In this document: piece by piece, positions 17,226-25,417 of the stretch | Layout of the letters: the number at the start of each line of letters is the position of its first letter | How positions within the stretch are numbered: position 1 is the stretch's first letter | The notes under the pieces: model-generated | Told to the model about the DNA's origin: nothing | What the model saw: only the letters and a program-made list of their open reading frames with translations | Database searches by the model: none | Source: Caldithrix sp. | GTDB lineage: Bacteria; Zhuqueibacterota; Zhuqueibacteria; Thermofontimicrobiales; Sulfurfontimicrobiaceae | NCBI GenBank assembly: GCA_020722815.1 | Contig: DYKB01000055.1 | Coordinates: 1 to 48,290 of the forward strand | Length of the DNA: 48,290 nucleotides | Direction: 5' to 3' | Position numbers and translations under genes: made by a program

Positions 17226-18710
17226 ATGCAAAAATCTGAATTTTTATTCCAAATTCTGAGCAAATCAACTGATTTGTCCACTCCTTTCTCAAGATTTTTA
17301 ACTCAAAATTATTCAAATCCTGTCGAACAGATTTCACGCTACCAGGAATTGATTCAAAGCCACCAATTGCGTGTGGGAGATGTGCCCATGGCCATTTTAC
17401 GAGCACCAGGCAGGATAGAAATCCTGGGCGGACATACTGATTATAATGGTTGTCCGGTAATTGCCATGGCAATTGATCGCGATATGCTGGGCGCTGTTTC
17501 ACCCCGAAAAGACACGATAATCTCTATTCAAAATGTCAAACCGCAATTTCCGACACGTGAGTTTGCGCTCGAAAAACAAATTTCACCATATCCAACCGGC
17601 GATTGGGGAAATTATGTTAAAGCAGCTATTCAGGGAATAATTGACGACCAGTTAAGCCAAAATCGGGTAATTGAAAATCTTGTCGGATTCAATCTGACGA
17701 TTTCAGGGAATATCCCCGAAGCGGCTGGACTATCCTCATCTTCAGCACTGGTTGTCCTGGCGGCTATCGTTTTTCAATTTATAAATTCATTACAATATGA
17801 TAAATTGGCCCTCGCTCAACTCCTGGCCAAAGCTGAAAAATACGTCGGCACACAAGGCGGCGGGATGGATCAAACGATTTCTTTGATGGGGGAATATCAT
17901 CATGCCCTAAAAATTGAGTTTAATCCATATTCCACCCGGCTTGTTCCGCTACCAGAAAAATTTAATATTCTGGTAGCACACAGTCTGGTTCATGCCCCGA
18001 AAACACAATCCGCAATGGATAAATATAATCGACGGGCGATTGAATGCCGGCTTGCGCTGGCAGTAATCAAAAAAGTTTTGGAACAAAAACTTAAAAGAAG
18101 CTTATCAATTAAATTGATAGGTGATCTGACACCGGAAAAAACGGGAATTCCGGCGGGTCAGCTTTTTAATTTGGCGCTCGATTCACTATCTGAAAAGATT
18201 TATACTTATCAATCTTTGGCACAAATTCTTGAAATTCCGATTTCAGAAGTACAAAACCGTTTTTGTTTGCGTCGGGATCAAACTGTTTTTCCGGAACCAC
18301 CCGATGGATTTAAGCTTTACGATCGATTTTATCATATCTTTAGCGAATGGCAGCGGGTCTTAAATGCCTGTGATGCGCTGGAAAATGGGGATTTAATCGA
18401 ATTTAGCAAAATCATGAATCAGTCCCATCAGAGTGCCCGATATCAATATGAACTCACCACACCAGAAATTGACTTTTTAGCTGAATTAAGCTTAAAATAT
18501 GGCGCGCTGGGGTGTCGCTTAACCGGTGCGGGTTTTGGCGGGTGTATTATCAGTTTGGTTCCACCGGAACAAACTGAATCCTTTATTCATGGATTAGCTG
18601 AAGATTACTACGGGAAATATACGCCCAATAAATTATCGCATCCGGATGATTGGAAAAATTATCTCTTTGTTTGCAAATCCGTTCAGGGGGCTGGAGTTGT
18701 ATTGGATTAA
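17226..18710 (+). CDS. galactokinase-like GHMP kinase with altered sugar motif
   Basis: A 494-residue GHMP kinase of the galactokinase branch. The N-terminal signature is PGRIEILGGHTDYNG (61-75), the ATP loop is GLSSSSALVV, and the C-terminal motif is GCRLTGAGFGGCIISLV. It is about 100 residues longer than typical bacterial GalK (about 380-390), with extra N-terminal and central segments. In galactokinases the first signature normally reads GEHTDYN, and the Glu contacts the sugar; here a Gly replaces it. It may therefore phosphorylate something other than, or as well as, galactose. The neighbouring glucuronokinase-like and uridylyltransferase genes suggest a general monosaccharide-1-phosphate salvage cluster. 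Confidence 0.75.
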   Translation: MQKSEFLFQILSKSTDLSTPFSRFLTQNYSNPVEQISRYQELIQSHQLRVGDVPMAILRAPGRIEILGGHTDYNGCPVIAMAIDRDMLGAVSPRKDTIISIQNVKPQFPTREFALEKQISPYPTGDWGNYVKAAIQGIIDDQLSQNRVIENLVGFNLTISGNIPEAAGLSSSSALVVLAAIVFQFINSLQYDKLALAQLLAKAEKYVGTQGGGMDQTISLMGEYHHALKIEFNPYSTRLVPLPEKFNILVAHSLVHAPKTQSAMDKYNRRAIECRLALAVIKKVLEQKLKRSLSIKLIGDLTPEKTGIPAGQLFNLALDSLSEKIYTYQSLAQILEIPISEVQNRFCLRRDQTVFPEPPDGFKLYDRFYHIFSEWQRVLNACDALENGDLIEFSKIMNQSHQSARYQYELTTPEIDFLAELSLKYGALGCRLTGAGFGGCIISLVPPEQTESFIHGLAEDYYGKYTPNKLSHPDDWKNYLFVCKSVQGAGVVLD

Positions 18711-18761
18711 ATATTGAAAATAAGTATGTCATAAATTACTTACTAATTGAAGGGAGAAAAA

Positions 18762-20216
18762 ATGCATCCATTATTAGAAAAATTAGCACCACAGTTGCTC
18801 TGGAAACACTTTGATGAAATTCGAAAAATTCCGCATGGTTCAAAAAATGAAACCGCCATCGCCCAGTATGTTATTTCCGTTGCCAAACGGAACAACGCAA
18901 ACTACAGCCAGGATGCTGTTGGTAACATTGTTATCCGAAAATCAGCTACTCCCGGGCATGAAAAAGCCCCGATGATGATTTTGCAATCGCATCTGGACAT
19001 GGTTTGCGAAAAGAATTCGGATGTTGAATTCGACTTTACAAAAGATGCCATTCAACTGGCGGTGAAGGATGGCTGGCTCACCGCGGTGGGAACGACACTG
19101 GGTGCTGACAATGGAATCGGGGTCGCGGCTTCATTAGCGGTGCTGGAAGACAAAACACTTGTTCATGGGCCTTTGGAACTGCTTTTTACCATTGATGAAG
19201 AGACTGGACTCACCGGGGCGGGTTTTATCAAGCCGGATTTTCTCAAAGGTCGAAAATATTTGAATTTGGACAGTGAAGAAGAAGGCGTCTTTACCATCGG
19301 GTGCTCCGGTGGCGCCGATACCACCATTACACTACCAATTTCACGAGAAAAAGCGCCGGCCGGAACCCGGTTGCAAATTAAAATTGCCGGCTTAAAAGGT
19401 GGACATTCCGGAATTGACATCAATGCCGGTCGCGGAAATGCTATCAAATTACTCAATCGTGTCCTCTGGGACCTGGATATGGAAATTCCCATTGCGATAG
19501 CAAGCCTCCAGGGAGGTAATAAACGAAATGCCATCCCCCGCGAGGCGGTAGCCGAGATCATCGTTCCTTCCGCTAAAGTCGAAGCGGCCCGTTTGGTTCT
19601 CGATAAAGCTATGGAAGAGCTTAAATTTGAATTTAGAACTATTGAAAAAGATTTGCGTCTTGAAGTTAAAACTATTGAAGCGGCAAAAGGTGCAACTTTG
19701 ACCAATTCCTCTAAGAAACAAATTTTAAACCTGCTCTATGCCCTTCCTCATGGTGTTTTGCATTTAAGTCAGGAAATACCAGGGCTGGTCGAAACGTCAA
19801 CGAATCTGGCCATCCTTGATACGAAAGAAAAAGAGATAACCATTGGACAAAGTTCGCGGAGTTCGGTCGGTTCAGCGCTGGCAGCGACACGCAAAAAGAT
19901 TAAAGCCACGGCAGAATTAGCCAACGCGACCGTGAATCAACCGGATGGATACCCTGGTTGGACCCCCAATATCGATTCCGAAATTTTAAAAATTTCCAAA
20001 GAAGCTTATCAAGCCTGTTTTAACAAAGAAGCTCAGGTGGCTGCAATTCACGCTGGCCTCGAATGTGGCATCATTGGTGAAAAATTCCCCGGAATGGATA
20101 TGGTTTCATTTGGCCCGGATCTAAAGAATCCGCATTCACCAGATGAAAAAGTGAATATCGCATCTGTCGAACGCTTCTGGAAGCATATCGTCAAAATTCT
20201 CGAAATGACTGCATAG
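18762..20216 (+). CDS. pepD: aminoacyl-histidine dipeptidase (M20 family)
   Basis: A 484-residue metallopeptidase of the M20/PepD group that hydrolyses dipeptides such as Xaa-His in the cytosol. Metal and catalytic residues are visible: His77-x-Asp79 in SHLDMVC, Asp116 in GADNGIG, the Glu pair in IDEETGLTGAG (about 146-147), Asp170 in LNLDSEEEG, and a C-terminal His in KNPHSPDEKVN. I use the ATG at 18762, because AGGGAG sits 6-11 bases upstream; an in-frame TTG at 18747 overlaps that ribosome site and is less likely. A strong terminator follows at 20234-20273. Confidence 0.9.
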   Translation: MHPLLEKLAPQLLWKHFDEIRKIPHGSKNETAIAQYVISVAKRNNANYSQDAVGNIVIRKSATPGHEKAPMMILQSHLDMVCEKNSDVEFDFTKDAIQLAVKDGWLTAVGTTLGADNGIGVAASLAVLEDKTLVHGPLELLFTIDEETGLTGAGFIKPDFLKGRKYLNLDSEEEGVFTIGCSGGADTTITLPISREKAPAGTRLQIKIAGLKGGHSGIDINAGRGNAIKLLNRVLWDLDMEIPIAIASLQGGNKRNAIPREAVAEIIVPSAKVEAARLVLDKAMEELKFEFRTIEKDLRLEVKTIEAAKGATLTNSSKKQILNLLYALPHGVLHLSQEIPGLVETSTNLAILDTKEKEITIGQSSRSSVGSALAATRKKIKATAELANATVNQPDGYPGWTPNIDSEILKISKEAYQACFNKEAQVAAIHAGLECGIIGEKFPGMDMVSFGPDLKNPHSPDEKVNIASVERFWKHIVKILEMTA

Positions 20217-20233
20217 TATTTTTTTTTCCATTT

Positions 20234-20274
20234 AAAAGCAATCTCAATCAGCCTGCTGTTTGAGATTGCTTTTT
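20234..20274 (+). terminator. intrinsic terminator after pepD
   Basis: A perfect 14-bp stem (AAAAGCAATCTCAA / TTGAGATTGCTTTT) with a 12-base loop and terminal T-run, 18 bases after the pepD stop codon. Confidence 0.85.
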
Positions 20275-20337
20275 CATTTATACGGTGATACATTCTGAAA
20301 AAAACAATAGTATCTATTATTTCCAGGGAGAACCTTG

Positions 20338-20814
20338 ATGCCCAAAGATTCCTTTAATTTCGAACACCTGTTGGAAAAAATATCAATCATAATACAAAAA
20401 GCGTATTCGCGAGATGAAAAATTACTTCAGATCTGCAAACTATTGGAATCAGAAATTCCACCCTATAACTGGGTCGGTTTTTACCTGGTTGATCCGGAAC
20501 ATCCAGATGAATTAATTTTGGGACCCTATATTGGGGCACCTACGGAACATACACGGATTCCCTTTGGAAGAGGGATTTGTGGTCAGGCAGCCGCCACCCC
20601 AAAAACCTTCCTCATCCAGGATGTTTCAAAAGAAACCAATTATCTATCCTGCAGCATTCATGTCAAATCGGAAATTGTCGTTCCCATCATGAAAAACCAG
20701 ATGGTAATCGGTGAACTGGATATCGATTCTCACCAAACCGCACCCTTCACCGATGACGATCAAAAATTTCTTGAGACAATATGTGACAAGCTGGCGAAAA
20801 ATGTATTTGATTGA
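20338..20814 (+). CDS. GAF-domain free methionine-(R)-sulfoxide reductase-like protein
   Basis: A 158-residue single GAF domain matching the fRMsr family, which reduces free methionine-R-sulfoxide. The segment IPFGRGICGQAA corresponds to the second family cysteine, and YLSCSIHVKSEIVVPI holds the catalytic-type cysteine. The first cysteine of the E. coli-type trio, normally a few residues before IPxGRG, is replaced by His (TEHTRIPFGRG), so the disulfide relay must differ or use only two cysteines. The ATG at 20338 follows CAGGGAG; a TTG immediately before it would add one residue. It would contribute to oxidative damage repair in the cytosol. Confidence 0.75.
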   Translation: MPKDSFNFEHLLEKISIIIQKAYSRDEKLLQICKLLESEIPPYNWVGFYLVDPEHPDELILGPYIGAPTEHTRIPFGRGICGQAAATPKTFLIQDVSKETNYLSCSIHVKSEIVVPIMKNQMVIGELDIDSHQTAPFTDDDQKFLETICDKLAKNVFD

Positions 20815-20869
20815 TAGTTTAACCGGGCAATGAGATGCAAAATAATCGGAATGATTTTGAGATTGTCAA

Positions 20870-21598
20870 ATGTCTGAAAAATTAACAAACCTTATCCAGA
20901 TTCCGCCTGATGCCGAAGCCATTTTTAAAACACGCCCCAATCGCTACCTGGGAATAGTGGATATCATTTCGCCTCAAATTCAACACAACGTAATGGTACA
21001 CATCCATGATCCGGGCCGGCTAAAGGAACTTCTTTATTCGGGCAACAAGGTTTTACTTCGATCTGTTCCGGGCGCTCATCGCAAAACACAATGGGATGTG
21101 CTCGCAGCCCGATATGATACGCAATGGGTTCTTATTCATTCTGGCTATCACCGACAAATTGCCGAGCAGATTCTGACAAATCCCGAAATCATGCCCTATC
21201 CCGATGTTAAAAAATATAGGGCTGAAGTGCGGTTGAACGATAGCCGAATGGATTTTTGGCTGGCGCTTCAAAATGGGAAACAAGTCTGGGTGGAAGTCAA
21301 AGGGTGTACACTATCACAAAATCGCCTTGCGCTCTTTCCTGACGCACCGACGAAACGGGGCGCCAAACATTTAAAAACACTTATTGAAAGGAAGACCGAT
21401 GGTTTTGAAGCTGCTGTCGTTATCCTGATTTTTAGAACCGATGCCGACTGTTTTAGGCCGAATCAGGAAACCGATCAGGATTTTTCATTTTTATTTTATC
21501 AGGCAATCAAAATGGGCGTAGAAATCCATCCTTATATTTTATCCTATTTCGGCAACAACATCTATTTTCATCGAAAAATTTCAATATGCCCGGATTAG
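20870..21598 (+). CDS. sfsA: SfsA family protein (sugar fermentation stimulation protein)
   Basis: A 242-residue protein with all the usual SfsA segments: RPNRYLGIVDI near the start, HIHDPGRLKELL, the nuclease-like core SRMDFWL and VWVEVKGCTL, FPDAPTKRGAKHLKTL, and the closing FYQAIKMGVEIHPY. SfsA combines a DNA-binding OB-like region with a restriction-endonuclease-like fold. Its physiological role remains unclear beyond an old genetic link to maltose metabolism in E. coli. It lies 55 bases after the fRMsr-like gene on the same strand, with a weak ribosome site. Confidence 0.9.
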   Translation: MSEKLTNLIQIPPDAEAIFKTRPNRYLGIVDIISPQIQHNVMVHIHDPGRLKELLYSGNKVLLRSVPGAHRKTQWDVLAARYDTQWVLIHSGYHRQIAEQILTNPEIMPYPDVKKYRAEVRLNDSRMDFWLALQNGKQVWVEVKGCTLSQNRLALFPDAPTKRGAKHLKTLIERKTDGFEAAVVILIFRTDADCFRPNQETDQDFSFLFYQAIKMGVEIHPYILSYFGNNIYFHRKISICPD

Positions 21599-21624
21599 AC
21601 AATATATAATATTTCATTTTTTTC

Positions 21625-21653
21625 TTGATTTTTCCAATTTATTCAAATATATT
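21625..21653 (+). promoter_or_regulatory. possible sigma-70 promoter of the sigma-54 activator gene
   Basis: TTGATT (21625-21630) and TATATT (21648-21653) are separated by exactly 17 bases and lie about 95 bases upstream of the ATG at 21749. Consensus match only. Confidence 0.4.
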
Positions 21654-21748
21654 GATACGTAATACACTAAAGTATTAATTGAAATTTATCCGGACACGCT
21701 TTTTAAGATATATAAATGAATTAAGCAACTTTTAAAATACTGGCAGGT

Positions 21749-22732
21749 ATGAAATTTTTCTCTGAAGAACTTACAAATGTTCGTTATAAGTTCGACGATA
21801 TTCTCGGTCGAACGCAAGTCATGCAAAATGTGTTTAAATTAATTGAACAGGTCGCGGCGACCAATGTTACCGTCCTCATATCCGGCGAGAGCGGAACAGG
21901 CAAGGAACTGGTTGCTCACTCAATACACAAACGGAGTTCACGGGCTAAAAAAAGTTTTGTCGCAGTGAATATGGGTGCTATTTCCCCGGAGCTGGTAATT
22001 AGCGAATTATTTGGACACGAAAAAGGGGCGTATACAGGCGCAGTCAGTCGGAAGGCCGGTAGATTCGAACGTGCCAATCATGGAACACTTTTTATGGATG
22101 AAATCAGTACCATGGATTATCGAACCCAGATTAGCTTGCTACGTGTGCTAGAGACGAATAGTGTCCAGCCGATTGGCGCCCGAAACCCCATTCCAATTGA
22201 TGTCCGCGTTATCGGTGCAACCAATCGAGAACTTCTGGATTTAGTTCAACAGGGGAACTTTCGAGAGGATTTATATTACCGATTTAACGTCTTTTCAATT
22301 CATCTGCCGCCGCTGCGCGCTAGAAAAGATGATATCCCTTTGATTGCCAATGAATATATTCAGCAATTTGCGACGCGCTATAAGAAAAAAATCAAACCAC
22401 TATCTGCTGAAATAAGTAATTTACTTTATAAATATGATTGGCCTGGTAATGTTCGCGAATTAAAAAATATCATTCACCGGGCAGTTGTTTTATGTGAAGG
22501 TCGAGAAATAATTGAAACATACCTGCCTCAGCGTGTGCTGGATGAGAAAAAAAAGGATGACAGCGTCCTGATGACGGTGAAAATTGGGACAACGCTGGAG
22601 GAGGCCGAAAAATTGATTATTCAAAAAACCCTTGACTTTGCGCGGGGCAATAAACAAAAAACCGCCCAATTACTGGGCATCAGCCGGAAATCTCTCTATA
22701 ACAAGATACAAAAGTATACAATGAATGAGTAA
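21749..22732 (+). CDS. sigma-54-dependent transcriptional activator without sensory domain
   Basis: A 327-residue bacterial enhancer-binding protein. The AAA+ core has Walker A GESGTGKE (46-53), the sigma-54-contacting GAYTGA loop (93-98; Tyr for the usual Phe), Walker B LFMDEI (114-119), an arginine-finger region (FREDLYYRFNVF), and a C-terminal Fis-type helix-turn-helix (GNKQKTAQLLGISRKSLYNK). Only about 18 residues precede the AAA+ domain, so there is no receiver, GAF or PAS input. Like PspF or HrpR/S it must be controlled by level or by a partner protein. Just downstream are palindromic repeats, a sigma-54 promoter and a degenerate receiver gene, the likely target circuit. Confidence 0.9.
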   Translation: MKFFSEELTNVRYKFDDILGRTQVMQNVFKLIEQVAATNVTVLISGESGTGKELVAHSIHKRSSRAKKSFVAVNMGAISPELVISELFGHEKGAYTGAVSRKAGRFERANHGTLFMDEISTMDYRTQISLLRVLETNSVQPIGARNPIPIDVRVIGATNRELLDLVQQGNFREDLYYRFNVFSIHLPPLRARKDDIPLIANEYIQQFATRYKKKIKPLSAEISNLLYKYDWPGNVRELKNIIHRAVVLCEGREIIETYLPQRVLDEKKKDDSVLMTVKIGTTLEEAEKLIIQKTLDFARGNKQKTAQLLGISRKSLYNKIQKYTMNE

Positions 22733-22733
22733 A

Positions 22734-22846
22734 TTTTATACACCTTGTAAATTAATACAAAACTTTAATGATTTTTAATTCAATGCAACAAAAATATGTA
22801 TAAAATTTATACATGTTTATAAATTTCATTTTTTGAAGTGTATAAA
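22734..22846 (+). promoter_or_regulatory. possible enhancer (UAS): TGTATAAA/TTTATACA half-sites
   Basis: A 19-base palindrome, ATGTATAAAATTTATACAT (22796-22814), has perfect 9-bp arms around one central base. Further half-sites are TTTTATACA at 22734-22742 and TGTATAAA at 22839-22846. They lie 125-235 bases upstream of the sigma-54 promoter at 22970, the usual distance for an enhancer bound by a Fis-type activator such as the one encoded immediately upstream. Confidence 0.5.
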
Positions 22847-22969
22847 TATTACTCATCCGTGACCCAGATCACATTTTTTTTATGGGGTAAAAAACCTTCA
22901 ATTTTATCACAAAGTCTTAATACTTAAAAATATTGAACTTAGCTCACCTAAAAATCATTCCAGTTTTTT

Positions 22970-22985
22970 TGGTATACTATTTGCT
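22970..22985 (+). promoter_or_regulatory. sigma-54 (-24/-12) promoter
   Basis: TGGTATACTATTTGCT matches the TGGCAC-N5-TTGCW consensus, with the invariant GG and GC exactly 10 bases apart. Transcription would start near 22997, about 65 bases before the ATG of the degenerate receiver gene at 23062. The adjacent gene encodes a sigma-54 activator. Confidence 0.7.
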
Positions 22986-23061
22986 TATATCCGATTCTAA
23001 TTACAAGATTGAAATTACTTTCGGGTAACGCGCCGAAATCACATCTATCCAGGTCGAAGAC

Positions 23062-23463
23062 ATGCGAGTTTTGATTGTCAATTCAAAACCCAATCTAGCT
23101 GCGAAGTTGAGCCCTTACAGTCATCTTCCCGAATATGAATTTTTCTTTATTTCATCTGATTTTGAAGGCCTGGAATTTATTCAAAAACGAAATATCGATG
23201 TTGTTGTATCGAATCTTGGTGAAAGCGATACAACCTATGATGATATTGAATTTATGTTAAATATTAAAGAAATTCAGCCAGAATTGCCTGTCATCGTAGT
23301 TCAATCAGACAAATCCATCGTAAAGCCCGAAAATCTCGTCGAAGCGGGTGCTTACGCCTGTCTGAGTGAATCAACGTCAGCGCAAGAAATTATTAAATAT
23401 ATTAATATGGCTGGACAACATCAAACTATAGCAACTCATCATATCTTAAACATAACAAACTGA
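23062..23463 (+). CDS. degenerate response-regulator receiver (pseudo-receiver) protein
   Basis: A 133-residue stand-alone domain with the receiver beta-alpha pattern (MRVLIVNSKPN, IDVVVSNLGESD, LPVIVVQSD, AGAYACLSESTS). The key residues are lost: the acidic pair after strand 1 reads Asn-Ser, the phosphoacceptor Asp position reads Asn (VVSNLG), and the conserved Lys position reads Glu (LSESTS). It therefore cannot use the standard phosphorylation chemistry and probably acts by protein-protein contact. It is preceded by a sigma-54 promoter and the activator gene, so it may be both target and modulator of that activator. The partner role is an inference. Confidence 0.7.
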   Translation: MRVLIVNSKPNLAAKLSPYSHLPEYEFFFISSDFEGLEFIQKRNIDVVVSNLGESDTTYDDIEFMLNIKEIQPELPVIVVQSDKSIVKPENLVEAGAYACLSESTSAQEIIKYINMAGQHQTIATHHILNITN

Positions 23464-23829
23464 TTTTTAAGTTAAGATAAGGAGGTGATCAAGCGCCAAA
23501 TTCTGGAGGAGGAAAATAATTGCCTGATAATTTGATGTCGGAGGGAGGTTTAAACGGGTAAATCCAAATAGGGAAGAGGTATTGTTGTCGCAAAATTGTT
23601 TTAAAAAAATTAGTAACATATTCATTATACTCAACATAAAAATTCAACTTGCAGAAGAAAATTTATGTGAGTAGAAATTTCTTCTATTATTAGAAGCAAA
23701 AAAAAGTAATAAAAGTTAAAATCCATGTAATACGACTATTTACTGTAATCCAGCTTTAAAAAGTAGTCAATAATCGGTCATCTTAGATGCAATTAGGTAT
23801 TTATTTTCGTTTGGGAGGGAATACGTTCA
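23464..23829 (+). other. non-coding stretch with four Shine-Dalgarno-like runs
   Basis: After the pseudo-receiver stop codon the DNA contains AAGGAGGTGATC (about 23479-23491, an exact complement of a typical bacterial 16S rRNA 3' tail), GGAGGAGG (about 23504-23511), GGAGGGAGG (about 23540-23548) and GGGAAGAGG (about 23571-23579), within about 100 bases. None precedes a gene of recognisable size; only frames of about 8-30 codons are possible. The rest, up to the M23 peptidase ribosome site (GGGAGG, about 23813), is AT-rich. Whether this is a leader of micro-ORFs, an sRNA or an accident is open. Confidence 0.4.
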
Positions 23830-24789
23830 ATGCAAAAAGTAGAGATTATTTTGCTACCTTTTGCGACAAAACATTTACCCCGGTATTTAAAACTATCAAA
23901 AGCGACGATATTTGCAATATTTTTCTCCTTCCTTTCGATGCTGGTATTAATTGCCTATCTCCTGTTAGGACAGGTAACGCAGGTTTATCATAAATGGGTG
24001 TATGCCGGTCTCAATCAGGAACACCGAGTACTGCTTGAAAAGCTCATCAATGTGAAAGAAAAAATTATCCAGGCGGATAAAATATTGTCCGGCAAGGATC
24101 AAACCTTGCAAGACATTTCATTAATTACCGAAACCAAACCGACGAAGCAACCAAATTCTTCGGTGTTAAACCAGGCAATAGCCCCCTGGGATGAAAAGGG
24201 ATTTACATCTTTAGATTACTTTGTCACCAGGGAATTTACACTGGAAGGAATTGAAAAGTCGGCCTTAAGTAAAGCGAATGCCATTTGGGACGTGATTTCA
24301 CGGCTTGAAGATCGAATCGACTTTCATGACAAATGGGTCTCGAAGTGCTACAAAGATATGGAGAATAAATTTTCAACCTGGGCAAAAATCCCGAGTGTTT
24401 TACCAACGAATGGTATTATTACTTGCGGCTATGGTGCCCGTCGTTCTCCCTTTGGAGGCCCACTGATTGAAGTACATCATGGTGTTGATATCGCTGGTCC
24501 AATTGGTTTTCCAATTAAAGCGACTGCTAATGGCGTCGTTCTTTTCGCGCAATGGATGTCCGGTTACGGAAATTTGGTAATTATTGATCATGAAAATGGG
24601 CTTTATAGTTATTATGGACATTGTTCCCTATTAAAAGTAGTCGAAGGCCAAAAGGTTAAACGATACCAAACAATAGCTTTACTGGGTAATACTGGTAGGT
24701 CTACCGGTCCGCATGTACATTTTGAAGTTCGCGAATTTGATAAGTCAGTTGATCCGTTAAACTTCATAGATGTAGAGGAGGTTCAATAA
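23830..24789 (+). CDS. M23-family peptidoglycan endopeptidase, membrane-anchored
   Basis: A 319-residue protein. An N-terminal membrane helix (about 18-47, IFAIFFSFLSMLVLIAYLLL) is followed by a coiled or extended region, and a C-terminal LytM/M23 domain has both zinc motifs: HHGVDIAG (His-x3-Asp) and GPHVHFEVRE (His-x-His), plus YYGHCS. Family enzymes cut peptide cross-links in murein; some are regulators. The ATG follows GGGAGG at a good distance. The domain order resembles the septal/shape-associated M23 proteins found across FCB bacteria. A strong terminator follows at 24929-24959. Confidence 0.85.
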   Translation: MQKVEIILLPFATKHLPRYLKLSKATIFAIFFSFLSMLVLIAYLLLGQVTQVYHKWVYAGLNQEHRVLLEKLINVKEKIIQADKILSGKDQTLQDISLITETKPTKQPNSSVLNQAIAPWDEKGFTSLDYFVTREFTLEGIEKSALSKANAIWDVISRLEDRIDFHDKWVSKCYKDMENKFSTWAKIPSVLPTNGIITCGYGARRSPFGGPLIEVHHGVDIAGPIGFPIKATANGVVLFAQWMSGYGNLVIIDHENGLYSYYGHCSLLKVVEGQKVKRYQTIALLGNTGRSTGPHVHFEVREFDKSVDPLNFIDVEEVQ

Positions 24790-24928
24790 ATTCGGGCTGA
24801 AATTCCGTGGGAGGAATCAAGTACATTTTTGGGGTGCATTTTTCGTAGGCTTTTCATTTGGTGGTAAAAAACAATACCGATTTACCAATTTTTTGAGTTT
24901 TATCCAATATCAGGCATTCCTTATCTTA

Positions 24929-24959
24929 AAAAAGGCAACTCGATGAGTTGCCTTTTTTA
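24929..24959 (+). terminator. intrinsic terminator after the M23 peptidase gene
   Basis: A perfect 10-bp stem (AAAGGCAACT / AGTTGCCTTT) with a 3-base loop between the extended arms is followed by TTTTTT, 140 bases past the stop codon. Confidence 0.85.
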
Positions 24960-25417
24960 TTTATGAGTATATTCTATTTGAATGACATTGAAATTTCGCT
25001 TGACATTCACTATTCTTTTTGATAAATTAATAGATGAGCTAACTCTAAAAAGATAAAATTTTGTCATTCAGCGTACAGCAAATAAGCTCCTAAGTTATTT
25101 AGAAATTAGATAGTTCACTCCGCTTTGCTCCGTTCAGAATGCCAAAAACATGTTTTTTTTAGAGTAGACTCATAAATAAAATTCACCTGTTCCAACAAAA
25201 AAAATCGGACATTTTAAACCTTACTGATAAGGATGGGTTCAAAAATGACCCATCCAATCAGGGGAGCGAGAAAAAATCCATTATTGAAATATAAAATAGG
25301 TTTTTCCCGGACAAAACACTCAGAAACGGCAATACTTGATTCTCTCTTCTGGAACGTGTATGCTTTGCCTTCACTAAAAATTTACATATTTGAATAATTA
25401 TAAATCTGGAGAATCCG
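24960..25417. other. intergenic region with a GGGT hairpin
   Basis: AT-rich interval of about 460 bases without a gene. It contains the phrase CACTCCGCTTTGCTCCG (about 25117-25133), echoing CTCCGCTGCGCTCCG at 33-47. A hairpin at 25231-25255 (GGATGGGT / ACCCATCC) belongs to the loose REP-like family seen at 57-90 and 11301-11328. A 141-codon minus-strand frame across the end of it overlaps the next gene and shows no family features. Confidence 0.45.

Noticed and set aside
19163..19705. 180-codon minus-strand frame opposite pepD
   Set aside because: Antisense to the intact, well-recognised peptidase; Ser/Pro-rich shadow composition.
23479..23491. Possible fragment of a 16S rRNA gene 3' end
   Set aside because: Only the 12-base anti-tail matches; no adjoining rRNA sequence is present, so it is an SD-like run and not an rRNA remnant.
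23787..23993. 68-codon plus-strand frame overlapping the M23 peptidase start
   Set aside because: Overlaps the signal/membrane segment of the peptidase in another frame and lacks a separate ribosome site.
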